Source of the DNA: Spirochaetales bacterium
GTDB lineage: Bacteria; Spirochaetota; Spirochaetia; Treponematales; UBA12059
Direction of reading: 5' to 3'
Length of the DNA stretch: 5,532 nucleotides
Assembly: GCA_004525355.1 (NCBI GenBank)
Contig: SPCK01000163.1
Span: 1 to 5,532, forward strand
A program made the position numbers and the translations under genes. Shown here piece by piece: positions 1-4,071 of this stretch. Each line of letters opens with the position of its first letter. Position 1 is the first letter of the stretch. The notes beneath the pieces are model-generated. The model was not told the DNA's origin and ran no database searches. It saw nothing but the letters and a program-made list of their open reading frames with translations.

Positions 1-357
1 ATTGACCGAGTCCTGCAAGGGCGCGTCCAGGAGTACCGTTTTCGTTCCGAGGGCGCCGCCGAGATCGATGCTCAAACTGCCCGGTTCGACAGGACTTGCA
101 TGCACGTAAGCAGCCGATCCCACCGCGCTGGGGTAGTATTGACTGTACGCTGCCCGCAGCCGAGCGTCGGAGACCAGCAAAGCGTCACGCGCGGCGGCAA
201 GCCTGGGACTGGCGGCCAGCGCTCGCTCTATCGTCACCTTGAGGTCAAGCACGAGCGGGGCCGATGTCGCCTGGGCTGCGACGGTCGCCGAGGCGAATAC
301 CGACAGGATCAAGGCGATAGTCGCGCGGCAACGCGCACGATTCACGGATGGATTCAT
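1..357 (-). CDS. TolC-family outer-membrane efflux protein, N-terminal part (3' end outside window)
   Basis: Only the first 119 residues are visible; the frame stays open to the window edge. The ATG at 357-355 overlaps the stop of the upstream ATPase gene (ATGA), and an AAGGAG sequence lies 11 bases upstream inside that gene. Residues 1-30 form a Sec signal peptide: an Arg-containing n-region (R7, R9, R11), a hydrophobic stretch (about 13-27) and a probable cleavage site after A28-Q29-A30. The mature part begins LVLDLKVTIERALAASPRLAAARDA and continues with A/L-rich helix and a YYPS segment. This is the usual opening of outer-membrane efflux (OEP) domains, where a first helix with 'AL..sP.L..A' leads to a 'P' before the first beta strand. 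By family, the protein would form a trimeric channel through the outer membrane and periplasm that docks to the adaptor encoded two genes upstream. The family assignment is likely but rests on a quarter of the protein; substrate is unknown. Confidence 0.82.
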   Translation of the reverse strand, partial: MNPSVNRARCRATIALILSVFASATVAAQATSAPLVLDLKVTIERALAASPRLAAARDALLVSDARLRAAYSQYYPSAVGSAAYVHASPVEPGSLSIDLGGALGTKTVLLDAPLQDSVN

Positions 358-1301
358 GATTCAAAATTCTCCTTGCGGTGTTGCGGATCGACCCTGTGGC
401 CGACCACGTTCATGAACACGTTTTCAAGGGTAGGGGGCGAGACCCGGAGCCCTTCCACTTCGAAGCCCGCCGGTCCCAGCCGGGCGGCTACTGCCCTGCG
501 CGCCGCATTCTCGTCCGGGGCAAGTAAGGCCAGGTGATCGCCGAAGGTCTGGACTCCGGCGAGTTCGGGCAGACCTTCCAATAGCGCGGCCGCCCGTTTG
601 GTTTCAGAACAGGGTAGTTCGAGCACGACGAAGGGCATTGTCGATTTGAGTTTGTCGGGACTCCCGAAGGCCAGGAAGCTACCTGCGTCTAAAAGCCCCA
701 CTTCCGCACAGCGCTCGGCCTCGTCCAGGTAGGGCGTGGCGACGATCAGGCTCATCCCCTGCGCGAGGAGCTCGGCGAGGATGGCCCAGAATTCCCGCCT
801 CGAAATCGGGTCGACGCCCGTGGTCGGTTCATCGAGGAGAAGTAGGTCCGGCTGGTGGACGAGGGCGCACGCGAGGGCAAGCTTCTGTTTCATGCCACCG
901 GAAAGTTTCCCGGCGGTCCGATCCCTGAAGGGCATCAGCCGGGTCATCTCAAGAAGACGATCCCGACGCTTCGCATACTCGGCAAGGCCATGGATCTCGG
1001 CAAAGAAGGCGATATTCTCGTCAATGGATAGATCGGAGTACAGGCTGAAACGCTGTGAGAGATATCCCATCCTGGCCTTGGCCTCCCTGCTTCTTGGCGC
1101 GGATCCAAAAACGCGAACCTGCCCCGAAGTGGGGGCCAGAAGACCGGCAATCAGCCTGATCATGGTGGTTTTTCCCGCCCCGTCAGGCCCTACCAGGGCC
1201 AGGGAGCTCCCGATAGCAAGCTCGAAACCGATATCGCGGAGTGCTTCGGTCGCTCCGAAGTGCTTGCCCAATCCGCTGATTTCCAGAGCCTTGGCCTGCA
1301 T
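354..1301 (-). CDS. ABC transporter ATP-binding protein (YbhF/ABC-2 exporter type)
   Basis: Cytoplasmic ATPase subunit of an ABC-2-type exporter, 315 residues, a normal length for a single-domain member. Visible motifs: Walker A GPDGAGKTT (38-46), Q-loop around Q83 (YLSQRFSLY), signature LSGGMKQ (133-139), Walker B LLLLDE (153-158) with catalytic E158, then PTTGVD as D-loop region. The switch (H-loop) position reads VATPYLDEAE, so the usual His is Pro190. The C-terminal extension (about 220-315) ends in the TLENVF motif (291-296) typical of drug/multidrug ABC-2 ATPases. The ATG at 1301 lies 9 bases after the adaptor gene's TAG; the run TAGGGG overlapping that stop is the only ribosome-binding candidate. 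The gene ends in an ATGA overlap with the TolC-family gene. The partner permease is not in the window. Substrate cannot be told from sequence; by the adaptor's resemblance to YbhG/EmrA-type proteins, export of a drug or metabolite is likely. Confidence 0.93.
   Translation of the reverse strand: MQAKALEISGLGKHFGATEALRDIGFELAIGSSLALVGPDGAGKTTMIRLIAGLLAPTSGQVRVFGSAPRSREAKARMGYLSQRFSLYSDLSIDENIAFFAEIHGLAEYAKRRDRLLEMTRLMPFRDRTAGKLSGGMKQKLALACALVHQPDLLLLDEPTTGVDPISRREFWAILAELLAQGMSLIVATPYLDEAERCAEVGLLDAGSFLAFGSPDKLKSTMPFVVLELPCSETKRAAALLEGLPELAGVQTFGDHLALLAPDENAARRAVAARLGPAGFEVEGLRVSPPTLENVFMNVVGHRVDPQHRKENFES
369..374 (-). promoter_or_regulatory. Ribosome binding site for the TolC-family gene
   Basis: AAGGAG on the minus strand, 11 bases before the ATG at 357. 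It lies inside the last codons of the ATPase gene, so translation of the outer-membrane protein is probably coupled to that of the ATPase through the ATGA overlap. The spacing is somewhat long. Confidence 0.55.
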
Positions 1302-1310
1302 CGAGCGCCC

Positions 1311-2276
1311 CTATTTTCCAGCCACGACGATGAGCGCATCCGCGGGCATGCCTGGCTTGAGAAGACCTTCGCCCGAGCCCAAGTCCAGCCTGACGGCGAA
1401 TACTTGCTTGACCCGCTCATCCTTGGTCTGCACGTTCTTCGGCGTAAACTCGGCCTTGGGCGAAATGAACGAGACCATCCCCTCAAAATTCTTTCCCGGG
1501 AACGAATCGACCGATACCTGGGCCGCCTGCCCCAGGGCAATCCACCCGATTTCCGTTTCAGGCAGGTAAATCGTAAGGCTCAGGGCATCCAGGTCGCCAA
1601 GGACCGAGATACCGGAACCGAGCATGGCCAGTTCACCCCGCTCGGCGAGGCGTTCGAGCACGGTGCCCGCGATCGGCGAGCGTATGTCGCAGTTGGAAAG
1701 CGATTTCTCGGCAAGCTTCAGGGCCCACTCGGCCTGCTCGAGCCGTGCCCGGGCGGCGCGCAACTCCTCGGGTCGCGTGAAGGTTTCCAGTTTCCTGAGA
1801 GCCTGCTCCGCGGAATTCCGCTGGGCCTTGGCCGTCGCGAAGCGGGACTCCGCGTCGTCGCGCTGCTTGGCTGTCGCGCTGCCCGACGCGGCGAGATCCC
1901 GCATCCGAGCGGCATCCGCTTCGGCCAGGCGCAGATTCTCGTCGGCCTGGTCGAGGCTCGACTTGGCTTGCATGATATCCTCGGCCCTGGCCCCTCCCAC
2001 GAGTAGATCGAGCTGGGCGCGTGCAGCATCGACAGTCGCCCGGGCCCCGCCGACCTGGAAGCGGTATGCTTCGGAATCGATGCGGGCCAGAATGTCACCA
2101 CGCTGTACGGTGCTTCCTTCCATTGCGTTGATCTCGGTTATGATCCCGACCACTTGCGATGAAACGCGTACTTCGGTGGCTTCTATAGTGCCTGAAGCCT
2201 CGAAGTCCCTCGCCGAGGGCGAGCAGGCCCCCAGGACCAGCATGGAGAGCGCCATGAGAGTTGGATTCAAGTTCAT
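1311..2276 (-). CDS. HlyD/YbhG-type membrane-fusion (periplasmic adaptor) lipoprotein
   Basis: Periplasmic adaptor that links an inner-membrane ABC exporter to an outer-membrane channel; 321 residues. The N-terminus is a lipoprotein signal with lipobox LGAC (15-18), so the mature protein would be acylated at C18 and start CSPS. Order of parts: N-terminal beta/lipoyl half (about 28-68, including VVGIITEINAMEGSTVQRGD), a long Ala/Arg/Glu-rich alpha-helical coiled-coil hairpin (about 70-190), second lipoyl half with IRSPIAGTVLERLAERGE (198-215), a beta-barrel region, and the family-typical FTPKNVQTKDERVKQVFAV (277-295) and LKPGMPADALI (306-316). These last motifs match the YbhG/YhiI group. The ATG at 2276 overlaps the regulator's stop (ATGA) and has a strong GGAGG 4 bases upstream. 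Its neighbours (ABC ATPase, TolC-type protein) complete a tripartite pump. The residue after the lipid Cys is Ser, not Asp; under the E. coli Lol rule that would not favour inner-membrane retention, but the rule may not hold here. Confidence 0.93.
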   Translation of the reverse strand: MNLNPTLMALSMLVLGACSPSARDFEASGTIEATEVRVSSQVVGIITEINAMEGSTVQRGDILARIDSEAYRFQVGGARATVDAARAQLDLLVGGARAEDIMQAKSSLDQADENLRLAEADAARMRDLAASGSATAKQRDDAESRFATAKAQRNSAEQALRKLETFTRPEELRAARARLEQAEWALKLAEKSLSNCDIRSPIAGTVLERLAERGELAMLGSGISVLGDLDALSLTIYLPETEIGWIALGQAAQVSVDSFPGKNFEGMVSFISPKAEFTPKNVQTKDERVKQVFAVRLDLGSGEGLLKPGMPADALIVVAGK

Positions 2277-2920
2277 TGTTCCTCCACAGGGCTATGCGTA
2301 CTTTCAGGAAATTCACGCAAGAGACGACGACCTTCATCGCTTAAAATGCCCCCCAGAAGCACCCGGATCACGACCTGGAGCGCTTGTGAAGGCGGAATGG
2401 GGAGGCTGAACAAAAAAGAGGGTTGGGCAATCTGTTCAACCATGGCCATGATGAGCGACCCGGCAACGAAGTCGTCAAGATCGTCCCGAATGTACCCGAG
2501 GTTCTTTCCTTCCGCCAGGAGCCCTGCCATGCGCGGGAAGATTTTTTGGGCGCGAAGAGCCTGTATCTTGGTCCAAAGCCAAGGCGCCTCCGAAATGATG
2601 TCGCGCATGAGGACAGGAATAGCGGGACGTAGTATCTCCTCGATCGCTGCCAGACTGGCCTGGAAACGTTCCGGGAAGGTCGTTCCTGGTCCTGCGTCTA
2701 TCGCATCAAACCGTTCCAGGATGCGGTCCATCAATCGCCCAATAGCGGCAGATCCGAGTAATTCTTTCCCTGGATAGTATTTATAAAGCGTAACCTTGCT
2801 CACTCCAATACAACTGGCAATGGCTTCCATGGAAAGGCTTGAGATGCCTCGTTCAAAAAAGAGAGCGAGAGATCGATCAAGGATTTGGTCGCGCTTTGTC
2901 TTCTCCCGGATTGATGGCAT
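2273..2920 (-). CDS. TetR/AcrR-family transcriptional repressor of the efflux operon
   Basis: Probable ligand-responsive repressor, 215 residues from the ATG at 2920. That start is chosen because GGGGGAG lies 5 bases upstream, the protein then begins with a typical short arm (MPSIREKTKRDQIL), and a longer reading from a TTG at 3001 would run through the promoter and operator. The TetR_N DNA-binding domain is clear: helix 1 about 10-25 (DQILDRSLALFFERG), helix-turn-helix 31-52 with SMEAIASCIGVSKVTLYKYYPGKELL, where SKVTLYKYY is the recognition helix. The C-terminal two thirds are helical and do not match a ligand class I can name. The gene is first in the operon and overlaps the adaptor start by ATGA. 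A perfect inverted repeat sits over its promoter, so autorepression together with control of the pump is the simplest model; E. coli CecR (YbiH)/ybhGFSR is a similar arrangement. The HTH-coding part is visibly more AT-rich than the neighbouring genes. Confidence 0.92.
   Translation of the reverse strand: MPSIREKTKRDQILDRSLALFFERGISSLSMEAIASCIGVSKVTLYKYYPGKELLGSAAIGRLMDRILERFDAIDAGPGTTFPERFQASLAAIEEILRPAIPVLMRDIISEAPWLWTKIQALRAQKIFPRMAGLLAEGKNLGYIRDDLDDFVAGSLIMAMVEQIAQPSFLFSLPIPPSQALQVVIRVLLGGILSDEGRRLLREFPESTHSPVEEQ
2281..2285 (-). promoter_or_regulatory. Ribosome binding site for the adaptor gene, inside tetR 3' end
   Basis: GGAGG on the minus strand, 4 bases before the adaptor's ATG, formed by the Val-Glu-Glu codons that end the regulator. 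It supports the ATG at 2276 and an independent, efficient re-initiation at the ATGA overlap. Confidence 0.75.
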
Positions 2921-2925
2921 CCATA

Positions 2926-2932
2926 CTCCCCC
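2926..2932 (-). promoter_or_regulatory. Ribosome binding site fixing the tetR start
   Basis: GGGGGAG on the minus strand, 5 bases upstream of the ATG at 2920. It decides between this start and the in-frame upstream TTG at 3001. It lies about 20 bases after the transcription start expected from the proximal promoter. Confidence 0.7.
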
Positions 2933-2943
2933 ATTTACACAAC

Positions 2944-2977
2944 TTAATGAACGTTTTATGTATATATCGTTCATTAA
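2944..2977. promoter_or_regulatory. Perfect 10-bp inverted repeat, probable TetR operator
   Basis: The left arm TTAATGAACG (2944-2953) and right arm CGTTCATTAA (2968-2977) are exact reverse complements, separated by a 14-base AT-rich spacer that is itself partly symmetrical. It overlaps the -10 element of the proximal promoter and the expected start site of the distal one, and begins 24 bases upstream of the tetR ATG. Position and symmetry are what is expected of an operator bound by the TetR-family dimer encoded next door. That the protein binds here is inference from context. Confidence 0.8.
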
Positions 2978-2986
2978 TTGTGACAA
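2959..2986 (-). promoter_or_regulatory. Candidate proximal promoter of the efflux operon
   Basis: Reading leftward: -35 TTGTCA (2986-2981, 5/6 to consensus), 16-base spacer, -10 TATACA (2964-2959, 4/6). The start site would fall near 2952, giving a leader of about 30 bases before the tetR ATG. The inverted repeat covers the -10 and most of the spacer, so bound repressor would block RNA polymerase. Confidence 0.5.
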
Positions 2987-3011
2987 TACTGGTGGTTTCA
3001 AGAATAGTCAA
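2983..3011 (-). promoter_or_regulatory. Candidate distal promoter of the efflux operon
   Basis: Reading leftward: -35 TTGACT (3011-3006, 5/6), 17-base spacer, -10 TATTGT (2988-2983, 4/6 with the key T-A-...-T kept). Its start site would fall near 2976, at the edge of the inverted repeat. It shares bases with the proximal promoter's -35, so at most one of the two may be the main promoter; spacing here is the more canonical. Confidence 0.45.
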
Positions 3012-3093
3012 GATATCCAATGGGGATGGAGGAGCCTGTCGGGCCGCATAGACCAACCGGATACACCGCGTCGAGCGCAGCCGGCAAAGCCGC
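3012..3093. other. Short intergenic stretch between msrC and the efflux promoter
   Basis: About 80 bases between the msrC stop and the distal -35 element. I see no gene. A small stem (CGGC, loop TTT, GCCG on the minus strand, near 3081-3091) follows the msrC stop, but no T-run comes after it, so it is not a convincing terminator. Read-through from the upstream genes into the efflux operon cannot be excluded. Confidence 0.5.
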
Positions 3094-3561
3094 CTACGTC
3101 AGTTGTTCCAGTAACCCGACTATCTTCGCCAGTGGCGCTACATCGTCTTGGTCAAACTGGGAAAGCTGCTCTGAATCGATATCCAGGACCGCTATCACTC
3201 GCCCGCTTTTCATGAGCGGAACGACGATCTCGCTCTTCGCGCGCGAGTCGCAGGCGATATGGCCTGGGAAGGCCTCCACATCGGGAACGACCACGGCAGC
3301 CATTCGCTGAACCGAGGCCAGGCACACTCCGCGGCCTTTCAGCACCTGACAGGCGACGGCTCCCTGGTAGGGCCCCACGTGCAGCTCGTCATCGCCAGCG
3401 ACGAAGTAGAAGCCGGTCCAGAAATGGTGCCGTAGCTTTGCGTGAAGCACGGCGCACACGGTGGCCATGCCGGCCGTGAGGTTGGGGGACTTCTCCCTGA
3501 TGAGGGGCTCGAGCTGGCTGTAGATGCGCTCGTAGGCGCCGGGCCTTCGTTTTTCGATCAC
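3094..3561 (-). CDS. msrC: Free methionine-(R)-sulfoxide reductase (GAF domain, fRMsr)
   Basis: Reduces free L-methionine-(R)-sulfoxide to methionine in the cytosol, using a thioredoxin-type reductant. With a GTG start at 3561 the protein has 155 residues, close to the family's usual length. GGGAG lies 6 bases upstream of that GTG. A longer reading from a TTG at 3717 would overlap the rhodanese gene and adds sequence without family likeness. The whole chain is one GAF domain with the fRMsr hallmarks: FWTGFYFV (47-54), VGPYQGAVAC (62-71), GRGVC (76-80), DVEAFPGHIACDSRAKSEIVVPL (94-116) and VLDIDS (125-130). The three redox cysteines of the family are C71, C80 and C104. C80 and C104 are spaced as in E. 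coli MsrC (94/118), while C71-C80 is one residue closer than in E. coli (84/94). It lies downstream of a rhodanese lipoprotein gene, suggesting a small sulfur/oxidant-repair cluster. Confidence 0.92.
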   Translation of the reverse strand: MIEKRRPGAYERIYSQLEPLIREKSPNLTAGMATVCAVLHAKLRHHFWTGFYFVAGDDELHVGPYQGAVACQVLKGRGVCLASVQRMAAVVVPDVEAFPGHIACDSRAKSEIVVPLMKSGRVIAVLDIDSEQLSQFDQDDVAPLAKIVGLLEQLT

Positions 3562-3567
3562 CGTCAA

Positions 3568-3572
3568 CTCCC
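3568..3572 (-). promoter_or_regulatory. Ribosome binding site supporting the msrC GTG start
   Basis: GGGAG on the minus strand, 6 bases before the GTG at 3561. An ATG overlaps it (3574) but is in another frame and leads only to a short arginine-rich reading without family likeness. Confidence 0.6.
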
Positions 3573-3592
3573 ATAGTAGTGGTTGTACCGGC

Positions 3593-3616
3593 GGCGCTAC
3601 ACCCGAAAGGTGCGCC
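3593..3616 (-). other. Stem-loop between the rhodanese gene and msrC
   Basis: GGCGC at one end pairs with GCGCC at the other (3593-3597 with 3612-3616), and ACC pairs with GGT inside (3601-3603 with 3609-3611), leaving a 5-base loop and a 3-base bulge. It sits in the 70-base gap just after the rhodanese stop. No T-run follows in the direction of transcription, so a rho-independent terminator is not supported; an mRNA-stability or processing element is possible. Confidence 0.4.
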
Positions 3617-3631
3617 ACCCCCGGCACAGCT

Positions 3632-4069
3632 TTATTCCAGGCCAGCCTTCCAGTTGGGTATGCCGCCAAAATCCGAGACATTGGTATAGCCCATCGAGGT
3701 GAGAGTACTTTTGGCAAGGCCTGAACGCCTGCCTGATTGGCAATACACCACGATGGGGCGAGCCGTGTCCATTTCCTTGAACGAGGAGATCAGCGCATCG
3801 TAGGGTGCCAGGATAGCACCCGGGATGTGTCCGGCTAAAAACTCCTCTTGGGTACGTACGTCGAGGAGCAGCAGTCCCGACGATTCCTCGGCAAGGAGCC
3901 GCGCAAGGTCCGGATAGGAAATCGCCGCGGGAAGCCGCGCAGGATCGATGGCCGCCGCCATGACGGGTGATGATGTCAATGGTGAAGCATCCTGCGCCGC
4001 TGGCGCGGTAGTCTGGCCGCACGAAGCGAGCATGAGGGCAAGCCCGAGGATTGGATAAACCGCCTTCAC
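3632..4069 (-). CDS. Rhodanese-domain lipoprotein (sulfurtransferase-like)
   Basis: Small exported protein of 145 residues with one rhodanese domain. The N-terminus is a lipoprotein signal: K2, a hydrophobic core (about 5-16) and lipobox LASC (14-17), so it should be lipid-anchored at C17. A flexible Ala/Ser/Thr/Pro-rich tether (about 18-45) follows. The rhodanese domain (about 50-143) shows the CH2A-type motif LLLLDVRTQEEFLAGHIPGAI (66-86) and the active-site loop CQSGRRS starting at C110, so the persulfide-carrying cysteine is kept and the domain is probably active. The start is GTG (4069), two bases after the glnS stop, with a weak AGG 7 bases upstream that lies within the last glnS codons; co-translation with glnS is likely. 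By family it could transfer sulfur from thiosulfate or a persulfide to a thiol acceptor in the periplasm, as PspE does. The true substrate is unknown. Confidence 0.9.
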   Translation of the reverse strand: MKAVYPILGLALMLASCGQTTAPAAQDASPLTSSPVMAAAIDPARLPAAISYPDLARLLAEESSGLLLLDVRTQEEFLAGHIPGAILAPYDALISSFKEMDTARPIVVYCQSGRRSGLAKSTLTSMGYTNVSDFGGIPNWKAGLE

Positions 4070-4071
4070 TG

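Noticed and set aside
100..537. Plus-strand frame opposite the TolC-family start and ATPase end
   Set aside because: Antisense to a signal peptide and efflux-protein start that read well on the minus strand; composition is that of a GC-rich shadow.
736..1569. Long open frame on the plus strand opposite the ATPase and adaptor genes
   Set aside because: It is antisense to clearly conserved coding sequence, is Arg/Ser/Pro-rich without a recognisable domain, and is explained by high GC content. The same applies to the plus-strand frames at 1260-2006 and 1624-2409.
2921..3001. N-terminal extension of the TetR regulator to a TTG at 3001
   Set aside because: It would translate through the -10 elements and the operator, lacks a ribosome binding site, and the extra 27 residues have no TetR character. 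The ATG at 2920 has a good GGGGGAG.
3079..3093. Possible terminator after msrC
   Set aside because: Only a 4-bp stem with a TTT loop and no following T-run in the direction of transcription.
3389..3574. Short minus-strand frame starting ATG at 3574, overlapping msrC
   Set aside because: Arg-rich shadow of msrC in another frame, with no family likeness.
3562..3717. N-terminal extension of msrC to a TTG at 3717
   Set aside because: The extra 52 residues lie largely in an alternative frame of the rhodanese gene and do not resemble fRMsr; the 155-residue form from the GTG at 3561 fits the family length and has a ribosome binding site.
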